DNA from: CAZNGF01 sp964572855 | Lineage (GTDB): Bacteria; Bipolaricaulota; Bipolaricaulia; RBG-16-55-9; JAJCYT01 | Direction of reading: 5' to 3' | DNA: 64,000 nt | Assembly: GCA_964572855.1 (NCBI GenBank) | Contig: CAZNGF010000002.1 | Coordinates: 34,310-98,309, forward strand | Shown: positions 15,057-22,768 of the stretch, in pieces | Layout: the number at the start of each line of letters is the position of its first letter | Position numbering within the stretch: the stretch's first letter is position 1 | Notes under the pieces: generated by a model | The model's database searches: none | The model's input: only the letters and a program-made list of their open reading frames with translations | Told to the model about the DNA's origin: nothing | Program-made: the position numbers and the translations under genes

Positions 15057-16040
15057 ATGCCGGCGAACCTGACCCCGCAGTACCACAAGGCCGAACAGCG
15101 CTACAAAGCTGCCAAGACCCCCGACGAAAAGCTCGCGGCGCTCCAAGAGATGCTTGCCCAGCTCCCCAAGCACAAGGGCACCGAGAAGATCCAGGCCCAA
15201 CTCAAACGCAAGCTCTCCAAGCTCAGGGAACAAGCCCAAAACGCGCCCAAGAAAAAAAGCAGCGGGGCCGCCTACGACGCCATCGACCGCGAAGGCGCCG
15301 GCCAAATCGCCCTGGTCGGCCTACCCAACAGCGGCAAATCCACCCTCATCAACCACCTCACCAACGCCACCTCCGAGGTCGCCGACTTCCCCTTCTCGAC
15401 CTTCAAGCCCGTCATCGGTATGGCACCTTACGAGGACGTCCAAATCCAGCTCGTCGACCTCCCGCCCGTCTCGCAAGCATACACCGAGGGGTGGGTCTAC
15501 AGCTTGGTGCGCAATGCCGACCGGATCTGCATCCTGCTCGACCTCGCGGCGGGCGACCCCGAGCAGGGCTGGCGCGACCTCCTCGCCCTCCTCGAAACCG
15601 CCAAACTCCAGGTCGTTGGCCAAGCGACCCCGTCGGGTTTCGGCCCCAGCACCGGGGTCCACAAGGCCCTCCTCCTCGGCACCAAAGCCGACGCGGCCGC
15701 CCCCGCCCGCCGCCAACGGTTCGAGGACGCCTTCGCCGCCGACTTCGCTTGCCTCACCGTCGGCGCCCACGATCCGCTTGACCCGCTCCGCCGTGCACTC
15801 TTCGACCTGCTCGATGTCATCCGCGTCTACAGCAAGGAGCCCGGCAAGCCCGCCGACACCAATACCCCCTTCACGCTCGCGCGCGGCAGCACCGCCATCG
15901 ACCTCGCCCGCGCCATCCACCGCGACCTCGAACAGGGCTTCCAGTTCGCCCGCCTCTGGGGCTCCGGCCAGTTCGACGGCCAGCGCATCCAGCGCGACCA
16001 CGTGCTGCAAGACCGCGACGTGGTCGAGATCCACGCCTAG
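15057..16040 (+). CDS. DRG/Obg-like GTPase with C-terminal TGS domain
   Basis: The 327-residue protein has a basic helical N-terminus (1-75), a TRAFAC GTPase domain with Walker A GLPNSGKS (about 87-94), switch I DFPFSTFKPVIGM and G3 VDLPPV in place of the usual DxxG. A weak G4 (GTKAD) follows, then a C-terminal TGS domain (about 265-327). This is the layout of DRG-like GTPases, most typical of archaea and eukaryotes but present in some bacteria, where they probably bind ribosomes or RNA. The Pro-Pro in place of Gly at G3 is a feature of this subgroup. It has its own probable leaderless promoter. Confidence 0.88.
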   Translation: MPANLTPQYHKAEQRYKAAKTPDEKLAALQEMLAQLPKHKGTEKIQAQLKRKLSKLREQAQNAPKKKSSGAAYDAIDREGAGQIALVGLPNSGKSTLINHLTNATSEVADFPFSTFKPVIGMAPYEDVQIQLVDLPPVSQAYTEGWVYSLVRNADRICILLDLAAGDPEQGWRDLLALLETAKLQVVGQATPSGFGPSTGVHKALLLGTKADAAAPARRQRFEDAFAADFACLTVGAHDPLDPLRRALFDLLDVIRVYSKEPGKPADTNTPFTLARGSTAIDLARAIHRDLEQGFQFARLWGSGQFDGQRIQRDHVLQDRDVVEIHA

Positions 16041-16048
16041 CGCTAAAA

Positions 16049-16135
16049 CGTCATTCCCGTTTCACAAGCAGATCCCTGCGCGAGTTAAACGTAGAGGCGA
16101 GCAGCCCGCGCACGAAAGGCGCGTAGCGGGATGAC
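16049..16135 (+). repeat. Possible small palindromic interspersed repeat
   Basis: CGTCATTCCCG (16049-16059) and CGGGATGAC (16127-16135) form imperfect inverted ends of an 87-bp stretch between convergent genes. Such CGTCATTCCCG ends are common in REP or MITE-like repeats of many bacteria. No second copy is seen in this window, so the call is tentative. Nothing else is recognised in 16136-16290. Confidence 0.35.
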
Positions 16136-16290
16136 AAGCGAGAGCGAACAAGGGCTGGGGTAAAGGGCGGGACGCGTCAGGCCTCGTCGTAGGGCAGGCT
16201 GCTCGAAGCGCACCGTCGGGATGGAGGCGCGCCCTTCCATGTAGGGCTTTGCCACGCGGTCCATCACGCGCCCTGGGGAAAGGAAAAGTA

Positions 16291-16319
16291 CGAGGGGAAG
16301 CCTCTAGGGCTTCCCCTCG
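16291..16319 (-). terminator. Terminator of the rbs operon
   Basis: A perfect 12-bp stem (16291-16302 with 16308-16319) and 5-nt loop lie just after the rbsB stop on the minus strand. On that strand it is followed by TACTTTTCC, a short U-tract. Confidence 0.85.
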
Positions 16320-16345
16320 CGCGCGGTCATCCTGACTTGATAAGT

Positions 16346-17314
16346 TTAGAGGTCGGCGGCCGTGATGACCTGGACCTCAACGGGCATGAACTGACCGTTC
16401 TCCAGTTGGCTGAAGATGAGCGAATTCAGCGCCACCAAGCGACCGGCACTCACACCCAACTGACCCATCAGCGCGGGCTGCTGGGCGATGGTCGCGTCCA
16501 TGTTGCCCATGCCGATTTGCTCCAGCGCTTGCCCGATGGCGTCGAAGCCCACCACCAGGATGCGCTCTCCGTTGGGACGGGTAGCCCCGGCCTGTTGGAT
16601 CGCCTGCAACGCCCCCAGCGCCATGGAGTCGTTGGCAGCCACCACGGCGTCGATCTGATTGGGGTTGGCCTGCAGGATGTTCTGCATCACGCTTAAGCCC
16701 TCGGCTTGGTCGAAGCCGGCAGGCTGGTTGGCAATGATCTCGATGCCCGGCGCGATTTGCGCCAGCTCGTCCTCGAAGCCCTGCTTGCGGTCGCGGGCGG
16801 CCGAGGTGCCGGGGATGCCCTCCAGCTCGACCACGCTGCCGGATCCGCCTAACTGTTCGTTGATGAAGCGGGCCTGCAACCGGCCACCGAACACGTTATC
16901 GGAGGCGATCTGGGCGACCACCTGTGCGCCTGAACTGGTGTCGATGCCGCGGTCGATGGCAAACACCGGGATGCCGGCGTCGTTGGCTTGGCGCACCGCG
17001 GGTACGATGCCCGCGCTGTCAACGGGATTGATCAGCAACACGTCCACGCCTTGCTGGATCAGGTCCTGCACGTCGGATACCTGTTTGCTCAGGTCGTTCT
17101 GCGCGTCGGTCACCACCAGGTTGGCGCCCACGAGATCGGCTTCCTGCTGGGCGCCTTCCTGCACGCTCACGAAGAAGGGGTTGTTCAGGGTCGAAAGCGA
17201 CAAACCGAAGGTGAGGTCCTCGCCCTGCGCCTGACCGCTGATGCTCCCGAGGGGGAGCGCCAACAGGGCCAGCGCCAGGGCCAATAGCGAAAACGTTTTG
17301 ATGGGGTGAGACAT
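16346..17314 (-). CDS. rbsB: Ribose-type ABC transporter substrate-binding protein
   Basis: The 322-residue exported protein has a signal peptide (cleavage near SGQAQG) and a Peripla_BP_4 sugar-binding fold: FGLSLSTLNNPFFVSVQEGA at the start, DVLLINPVDSAGIVPAV, the sugar-contacting AIDRG and the NDSMALGALQAIQ helix. It delivers ribose, or a close relative, to RbsC/RbsA. Its start follows AAGGAGG on the minus strand. A copy of the LacI-type operator core lies inside codons 5-8. Gene order places it last, which is unusual for the most abundant component, so an internal promoter may exist in the 54-bp gap before it. Confidence 0.93.
   Translation of the reverse strand: MSHPIKTFSLLALALALLALPLGSISGQAQGEDLTFGLSLSTLNNPFFVSVQEGAQQEADLVGANLVVTDAQNDLSKQVSDVQDLIQQGVDVLLINPVDSAGIVPAVRQANDAGIPVFAIDRGIDTSSGAQVVAQIASDNVFGGRLQARFINEQLGGSGSVVELEGIPGTSAARDRKQGFEDELAQIAPGIEIIANQPAGFDQAEGLSVMQNILQANPNQIDAVVAANDSMALGALQAIQQAGATRPNGERILVVGFDAIGQALEQIGMGNMDATIAQQPALMGQLGVSAGRLVALNSLIFSQLENGQFMPVEVQVITAADL
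17288..17301 (-). promoter_or_regulatory. Second LacI-type operator core, inside rbsB
   Basis: The palindrome AAAACGTTTT (17290-17299) with flanking CG/GA repeats the operator core found at the rbsR start. It lies inside the rbsB signal-peptide codons. In DNA this GC-rich the 10-mer is expected far less than once per window, so a real site is plausible; it could act as a roadblock or looping site. Confidence 0.6.
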
Positions 17315-17368
17315 TTTGGCCTCCTTGGTCGGATGGTTGGGTTGAGAATGGACCCTCTATCCCATCTA

Positions 17369-18331
17369 TCACTCCTTTCCGCGCAGGGTTCGCTCGACCA
17401 GCAGCGCGACCAGGATGACCACGCCTTTCGTGATCTGCTGCCAATACGCTTGCACGTTCATGAGGTTGAGACCGTTGGAGATGATCTGCAGGATGATGGC
17501 GCCGACCAGCGTCTTGGCCACGCTGCCGCGGCCGCCGTAGAGGCTTGCCCCGCCCAGCACCACGGTGGCGATGACGTCCAGCTCCCAGCCCGTGGCGGCG
17601 GTGGGCTGGGCGGAGTCCAGACGCGCGGTCAGCATGATGCCCCCCAGCCCCGCCAGTGCGCCGGCCAGCGCAAAGACCGCGATCTTGATTCCCTTGACGT
17701 TGACGCCGGTCAGCTCGACCGCGCGCTTGTTCGACCCGATGGCGTAGATGTAGCGCCCCCATTGCGTGTCGCGCAGGAACAGCCAGGCCAACACGTAGAG
17801 CACCAGCATGATCAAGATCGGCGTGGGCACGGGGCCGATGGAGGACCAACTCAGCTGGGAAAACGTCTCCCCCAGCCCGAAAATGGGCCGGCCCCCGGTA
17901 AACAGCAGCACGAGCCCGCGCCCGATCGAGAGCATCCCCAGCGTCACGATGAACGACGGGATGCCTCCCAGCACCGTAAACAGCCCGTTGATCAGGCCCG
18001 CCAGCGCGCCCACGCCCAGGCCCGCGCCCACCGCCAGCGCCAGCCAGGCCAGCTCCGGGACGTTCGGCGGCATGCTGGTGATGACCCCCGCGGTGATCGC
18101 GCCGGCCAGCGCGGCCACCGAGCCCACCGACAGGTCGATCTCGGCCATCAGGATCACCTTGGTGACGCCGATCGCGATGATGGCGATCATGGCCACCTGG
18201 GTGCCGATGTTGAGCAGGTTCGACGCGCTCAAGAAATGCGGGCTCAGCTGCGACATGGCCAGCACGAGCAGGGCCAGCACCGCGTAGATGCCGTAGTCCA
18301 GCGCCAGCCGGCGCCATCGCTCACGCGTCAT
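17369..18331 (-). CDS. rbsC: Ribose-type ABC transporter permease
   Basis: The 320-residue membrane protein has eight to ten hydrophobic segments and the RbsC/AraH signature: EIDLSVGSVAALAGAI (about 64-79), GIPSFIVTLGMLSIGRGL in the middle and GASLYGGRGSVAKTLVGAII near the end. It forms the sugar channel with the ATPase encoded just upstream. ATG 18331 overlaps the previous stop by 4 bp (ATGA), so translation is coupled. Confidence 0.94.
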   Translation of the reverse strand: MTRERWRRLALDYGIYAVLALLVLAMSQLSPHFLSASNLLNIGTQVAMIAIIAIGVTKVILMAEIDLSVGSVAALAGAITAGVITSMPPNVPELAWLALAVGAGLGVGALAGLINGLFTVLGGIPSFIVTLGMLSIGRGLVLLFTGGRPIFGLGETFSQLSWSSIGPVPTPILIMLVLYVLAWLFLRDTQWGRYIYAIGSNKRAVELTGVNVKGIKIAVFALAGALAGLGGIMLTARLDSAQPTAATGWELDVIATVVLGGASLYGGRGSVAKTLVGAIILQIISNGLNLMNVQAYWQQITKGVVILVALLVERTLRGKE

Positions 18332-19095
18332 AATCCCCCCCCGCCGTGGCCCACGATGTACTTGACCACCTCGTCTAAAGAAGTGGCCGCGGCGGCCAGG
18401 TCGGCCACCTTCTCGCCCTTGCGCAGCACGACGACCCGGTCGGCAATGGAGAGTACCTCCTGCAGCGTGTGACTGATGTAGACCACCGCGATGTCTCGCT
18501 GCTTGAGCGCCTGGGTCAGTGCGAGCACGTTCTCGACCTCGCGCACGGCCAAGGCAGCCGTAGGCTCGTCCAGGATGACGAGCTTGGGATCGGTATAGAG
18601 CGCGCGGCTGATGGCCACGCTCTGGCGCTGCCCACCCGAGAGCCAACCCACCTCGGCCTGCAGCGAGGGCAGGGTCAGGCCCACCTCGCGCAGCAGCGTC
18701 TCGGCCTCTTGGGCCATGCGGCGCTTGTTTAGCACCTTGATGGGGCCGACGCCGAGGCGCAGCAGCTCGCGCCCGAGGAAGATGTTGCCCGGCACGTCGA
18801 GCGTGTCGACCAGGGCCAGGTCCTGATAGACCGTCTCGATCCCGAGCTCCTTGGCCGCCCGCGGCGTGTTGAGCGCCACTTCGCGCCCCTCAAAGCGGAT
18901 CGTGCCCCCGTCGGGCTGGTAGGCCCCGGCCATCACCTTGATGAGCGTGGACTTGCCCGCGCCGTTGTCGCCCACCAGGCCCACGATCTCGCCCCGCTCC
19001 AAGTGCACGTTCACTTGGTTGAGCGCCACCACGCCGCCGAAGCGCTTGGTGATGCCCGCCAGCTCGATCAGCGGCGCCCCCTGGCCCACGCTCAA
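18328..19095 (-). CDS. Sugar ABC transporter ATPase with a single nucleotide-binding domain (RbsA/FrcA-like)
   Basis: I place the start at TTG 19095, which overlaps the rbsD stop as TTGA; GTG 19089 is an alternative. A long upstream open frame is a shadow. The 255-residue protein has Walker A GDNGAGKS (about 40-47), signature LSGGQRQS (about 147-154) and Walker B LVILDEP. Classical RbsA is about 500 residues with two such domains; this one has only one, as in FrcA-type transporters, so it should act as a homodimer. It powers RbsC. Confidence 0.92.
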   Translation of the reverse strand: MSVGQGAPLIELAGITKRFGGVVALNQVNVHLERGEIVGLVGDNGAGKSTLIKVMAGAYQPDGGTIRFEGREVALNTPRAAKELGIETVYQDLALVDTLDVPGNIFLGRELLRLGVGPIKVLNKRRMAQEAETLLREVGLTLPSLQAEVGWLSGGQRQSVAISRALYTDPKLVILDEPTAALAVREVENVLALTQALKQRDIAVVYISHTLQEVLSIADRVVVLRKGEKVADLAAAATSLDEVVKYIVGHGGGGL

Positions 19096-19487
19096 AATCC
19101 CACCCCGCACTCCAGGATCGCGTTGGCAAACGGCGTAGCCTCGCCCGTGCGCACGACGCCTTTGGCTTGGGCCAAGCGAGCCTTGAGCTCCTCGTGCGGC
19201 ACCCGCTCCAGCGGCACGCCCTCGAACTGTTCCTGGACAAACGCCGCCAGTTCGCCGTTTTGCTCGGCCATCTCCTCGGCGACCGTCACCTTTTGGACCA
19301 CCAGCTCGCATGCGAGCGCTTCCAGCACCGGCGCAAAGCCGGGCACCCCTGCTACCAGCGCCAGGTCCACACGCGCGACCCCGGCCGGGATGGGCAGGCC
19401 GCAGTCGGCCACGACCAGCGTGTCGGTGTGTCCCAACTGGGCGATCAGGGCATTCAATTGGGGATGCAAGATCCCTTCTCGTTTCAT
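19092..19487 (-). CDS. rbsD: D-ribose pyranase
   Basis: The 131-residue protein matches RbsD, which converts beta-pyranose ribose to the furanose used by ribokinase. It has the start MKREGILHPQLNALIAQLGH with the catalytic His, the DCGLPIP motif (about 29-35) and the C-terminal VVRTGEATPFANAIL. Length is normal. It lies directly after rbsK with no gap, and its stop overlaps the ATPase start. Its presence makes ribose the likely sugar of this operon. Confidence 0.96.
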   Translation of the reverse strand: MKREGILHPQLNALIAQLGHTDTLVVADCGLPIPAGVARVDLALVAGVPGFAPVLEALACELVVQKVTVAEEMAEQNGELAAFVQEQFEGVPLERVPHEELKARLAQAKGVVRTGEATPFANAILECGVGF

Positions 19488-20432
19488 TCACTCTCCCTTC
19501 GTTGCGGTGCCCGCCGCCTTGCGAACAAACGCCTCGACGGCCTGGCGCGCAGGCATCGAGGGCTGGGCGCCGGCGCGCGTCACGCTCAAGGCGGCCACGG
19601 CGTGGGCGAACCCGACGGCCCCGTCCAGCGGCTGCCCTTCCAGCAAGGCGACCGCCAGCCCGCCGTTGAAGGCGTCGCCGGCCGCGGTCGTGTCCACGGC
19701 GTCGACGCGGTAGCCGGGCACGTGCCGAAACCCGCCATCGTCCAACAGGTAGGCACCGCGCGCGCCCGCCTTGCACACGACGGCCCCGGCCCCGCTGGAC
19801 GCGCGCAGCGCGCGGCACGCCCGCTCCAGCGCGGCATCCGTGTCGGCGGCCTCCCCTGTCAGGAGTTCCAGTTCATGTTCGTTGGGCGTGAGCAGGGACA
19901 GCCGTTCCGTAGGCAGCGCGCTCAGGTCGGCGGCGGGCGCGGGATCGAGCATGACACGGGGACGCGAGGCCGGGAGGCGTTCCAGCAAGTGCGTCATGGC
20001 CGCCAGCGGGACCTCCAACTGGAGCAGCAACCAGTCCGCGCGTTCTACGGCCGGCAGAACCCGGTCGACGTAGTCCGCGTCGACCCGGCCGTTGGCGCCG
20101 GCGTGGACCCCGATCATGTTCTCGCCGGCGTCGTCCACCCAGATCGAGGCCGTCCCGGTGGGCGCGTCGTCGCAGTAGCGCAGGTCGTCGGCCCGGACGT
20201 TGGCCCCCTGCAATGAATCGAGCAAGCGCGGCGCCAGGTCGTCCCGGCCGAGCGCGCCGTACATGGCCACCGGCGCGCCGAGCCGGCCACAAGCCACGGC
20301 CTGGTTGGCCCCCTTGCCGCCCGCGTGGATCTGGAACGCCCGCGCTTGCAGGGTCTGCCCCGGCCGCGGGAAGGTCGCGACCCGCGTGACCAGGTCGGCG
20401 TTGAGGCTGCCCAGCACCGCCAGGCCGCTCAT
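19488..20432 (-). CDS. rbsK: Ribokinase
   Basis: The 314-residue PfkB-family sugar kinase phosphorylates ribose at O5. It has the N-terminal LGSLNADLV, the substrate motif GGKGANQAVACGRLGA (about 38-53) and the catalytic DTTAAGDAFNGGLAVAL (about 246-262, Asp in AAGD). The ATG overlaps the rbsR stop by 4 bp. Ribose 5-phosphate made here can enter Prs and the pentose pathway. Confidence 0.96.
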   Translation of the reverse strand: MSGLAVLGSLNADLVTRVATFPRPGQTLQARAFQIHAGGKGANQAVACGRLGAPVAMYGALGRDDLAPRLLDSLQGANVRADDLRYCDDAPTGTASIWVDDAGENMIGVHAGANGRVDADYVDRVLPAVERADWLLLQLEVPLAAMTHLLERLPASRPRVMLDPAPAADLSALPTERLSLLTPNEHELELLTGEAADTDAALERACRALRASSGAGAVVCKAGARGAYLLDDGGFRHVPGYRVDAVDTTAAGDAFNGGLAVALLEGQPLDGAVGFAHAVAALSVTRAGAQPSMPARQAVEAFVRKAAGTATKGE

Positions 20433-21469
20433 GGTTGCCTCCGGGTCGATTCGCCCTCGACCAGCTGCGAGGGAACGGTCACCTTGGCGGGCGCCGCCTC
20501 GCCGTCGGACAGCGAACGCACGAGCAGGGTCATTGCCTCCCAGCCGATGTCGTAGGCGGGGATTTCCACCGTGGTCAGGCGCGGCTTGGTCCAGTCCGAC
20601 ATCGGGATGTGGTCGAAGCCCGCCAGGCCGACGTCCGCGGGCAGGCTGACCCCGCTGTCCTCCAGGGCCCGCTTGGCTCCCAGCGCCATCAGGTCGTTGG
20701 CCGCCACCACCGCGCCGGGCAACCTCGCGGTTCCCAAGAGTTCCACCGCCTCGTAACCGCTCTCAAACGTGTAGTCGCACTGTTCCAGCGTGACGACCTC
20801 AAGCGGCACGCCTGCGCCCTCGATGACGTCACGAAAACCGGCCAGCCGCTCGCGCGCCGTGCTGACCTGTTCCGGACCGGCCAGAAACACAAACGAGCGA
20901 TAGCCCAGTCCCAGCAGGTGCTCGGCCAGCAGCCGGCCGTCCTGTTCGCTGTCGCTCAGCACGGTGGACACCGCCGGGTGCTCCAGGCGCCGGTCCGCGG
21001 CCACCAGCGGGATGCTGCGCTGGAGCAGTTTGGCTAGCGGGTCGCTGGCGCCGTGCGTGGAGACCGTGGTGAGCACGACCCCTTCCACGCGTTCGTAGCG
21101 CAGCAGGTCGAGGTAGTCGTCCTCGGTCTCCAGGTCGTTGTTGGTGTCGCAAATGAGCGCGCTGTAGCCCTGCGAGCGGGCGGCGTTTTCGCAGCCGCGC
21201 ACCAGGAGGCAGAAGAAGGGGTTGGAGATGTCGGGGACGACGATGCCCACCACGCCCGTCTTCTGGTTCTTGAGCGTGCGCGCGGACTTGTGGGGAAGAT
21301 AACCCGTCTTTTCGATGGCGTCCAACACCCGCTGGCGCACGGGTTCGCCCACCGGAGCGCTACCGTTGATGACGCGGGACACGGTGGAAATCGACACGCC
21401 GGACTTGCGGGCCACGTCGTGGATGGTCGCGTTGGGCAGCAGTTCGGGTTTTTGTTCGGTTCGGTTCAT
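20429..21469 (-). CDS. rbsR: LacI-family transcriptional regulator of the ribose operon
   Basis: ATG 21469 gives a 346-residue protein that starts just before the helix-turn-helix (ATIHDVARKSGVSISTVSRV, about 14-33) and hinge; the upstream ATG 21493 lies inside the operator. The periplasmic-binding-like sensor domain follows (VVGIVVPDISNPFFCLLVRG and GFDHIPMSDWTKPRLTTV). It is first in its own operon, and a perfect 14-bp palindrome covers the predicted transcription start, so it should repress itself and the ribose genes until the sugar binds. Confidence 0.94.
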   Translation of the reverse strand: MNRTEQKPELLPNATIHDVARKSGVSISTVSRVINGSAPVGEPVRQRVLDAIEKTGYLPHKSARTLKNQKTGVVGIVVPDISNPFFCLLVRGCENAARSQGYSALICDTNNDLETEDDYLDLLRYERVEGVVLTTVSTHGASDPLAKLLQRSIPLVAADRRLEHPAVSTVLSDSEQDGRLLAEHLLGLGYRSFVFLAGPEQVSTARERLAGFRDVIEGAGVPLEVVTLEQCDYTFESGYEAVELLGTARLPGAVVAANDLMALGAKRALEDSGVSLPADVGLAGFDHIPMSDWTKPRLTTVEIPAYDIGWEAMTLLVRSLSDGEAAPAKVTVPSQLVEGESTRRQP

Positions 21470-21478
21470 GCGCCACCA

Positions 21479-21524
21479 TGAAAACGTTTTCATTCAGACT
21501 AGCACATCTCTTTAAGCGTGTCAA
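21479..21524 (-). promoter_or_regulatory. rbs operon promoter with LacI-type operator
   Basis: On the minus strand TTGACA (21524-21519), a 17-bp spacer and TAGTCT (21501-21496) place the start near 21489, inside the palindrome TGAAAACGTTTTCA (21479-21492). This is classic repressor placement over the start site. A 7-bp inverted repeat (21550-21556/21571-21577) lies upstream and may bind another factor. Confidence 0.82.
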
Positions 21525-21728
21525 TAGGGGCCACAGTGCCCAGGATCAATTCACACGCTACGGCGCTCGTGTGTGAAGGGCGTCTCTCACTGAACCATCC
21601 AGCAGCGGGGTCTGGGGCATCGGGTTCAAGACCGCCAACCGCGAGGCCAAGTAGGGGGCACCCCAGTCCGTTGGCAGCAGTAACACGCGCTGGCAATCCC
21701 TCCGTGCGCCGCCTACTCTGAAGGCCTC

Positions 21729-22517
21729 ATGCTCGCCACCAACCTCGTCCTCGGCGTCGCCGGCGCGCTCATCGGCACCATCGCCAGCATGATCGGCGTG
21801 GGCGGCGGCATCCTCATGGTCCCGCTGCTCTCCTTCTTCTTCGTCGCCACCACGCAGGAAGCCGTCGGCACCTCCCTGGCCGCCGTCGTCGTTACCAGCC
21901 TGTTCAGCTCGCTCAATTACGGGAGAAAACGGGTCATCGAATACCGGCTCGCCTTCGGGCTCATGCCCACCGTCATCGCCGGCGCCTGGCTCGGCGCCTG
22001 GCTCACCCAGTTCGTCACCTCCGGCGGTCTCGCGCTCGCCTTCGGCGTTCTCCTCCTCTACCCCGCCGGCATGATGGTCACCGGCCGCGAGCCCAAGGAG
22101 ATCGTCAAACTCTTCCGGCTCACCCTGCCCGATCCGGACCGAGGCTACAGCCCCGTCCGCGTCGTGCTCATCGGCACCGTCGCCGGCGTGGCCTCCGGCT
22201 TCTTCGGCGTCGGCAGCGGCATTCTCATGGTCCCGGCCATGACCCTCTTCCTCGGCGTCGACATGCTGGCCGCCGTGGCCACCAGCCTCTTGGTCATGGG
22301 CCCCTCCGCGCTCATCGCCTCGGCCCAGCACTGGGCGCTGGGGCACCTCCACGTCGAGCTCATGCTCCCCCTCGCCCTCGGCATCGTCGCCGGCGCCCAG
22401 CTCGGCCCCCGCCTGGCCATGCGCATCCCCCGCGCCCGCCTGCGCCAGGCTTTCGGCGCCGCCCTGCTCTATGCCGCCCTCAACATGATCTGGAAGGGGC
22501 TCTCCAATCTGGTCTGA
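21729..22517 (+). CDS. TauE/SafE (TSUP) family membrane permease
   Basis: The 262-residue protein has about eight membrane segments in two repeats, each with the family motif: IGVGGGILMVP (about 19-29) and FGVGSGILMVP (about 159-169). TSUP proteins export or import sulfite, sulfonates or organic acids; the substrate here is unknown. It is transcribed away from the rbs operon. A -10-like TACTCT at 21714-21719 would give only a few nt of leader. No ribosome site is obvious. Confidence 0.9.
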   Translation: MLATNLVLGVAGALIGTIASMIGVGGGILMVPLLSFFFVATTQEAVGTSLAAVVVTSLFSSLNYGRKRVIEYRLAFGLMPTVIAGAWLGAWLTQFVTSGGLALAFGVLLLYPAGMMVTGREPKEIVKLFRLTLPDPDRGYSPVRVVLIGTVAGVASGFFGVGSGILMVPAMTLFLGVDMLAAVATSLLVMGPSALIASAQHWALGHLHVELMLPLALGIVAGAQLGPRLAMRIPRARLRQAFGAALLYAALNMIWKGLSNLV

Positions 22518-22643
22518 TCTCGGCCATCGACCTCGCTCATGGGTCAGAAACCCCATAACTTTCGCTTAACCGCATGGAAAGAAGAACGCCTGCCACAAAG
22601 GGAAACAAGCGCCGACATGCGCGGAAAATCGCTGACGGAAACC

Positions 22644-22672
22644 TTGACTAATAGGCGAAAACATGCTTAAAT
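22644..22672 (+). promoter_or_regulatory. Promoter for the beta-propeller gene
   Basis: TTGACT (22644-22649), a 17-bp spacer and TTAAAT (22667-22672) lie in a locally AT-richer region. A leader of about 90 nt follows. Confidence 0.5.
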
Positions 22673-22768
22673 AAGTCGTTGAGCTAGGTCACTGTAATGG
22701 GGGAGGTGATCAAGCGCGTTCACTCAATACACAACCGCAACAACCAAAAATCATGAGGAGGTTTAGCC

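Noticed and set aside
17306..18472. 388-residue plus-strand ORF opposite rbsC
   Set aside because: Gln/His/Arg-rich shadow of a clear permease gene; no domain.
18328..19818. 496-residue version of the sugar ATPase that would look like a two-domain RbsA
   Set aside because: The extra N-terminal part is an Arg-rich shadow of rbsD and rbsK, without a Walker A or signature motif.
21558..22556. 332-residue minus-strand ORF opposite the TauE/SafE permease
   Set aside because: Asp/Gly/Glu/His-rich shadow with no motif; the plus strand has both family repeats.
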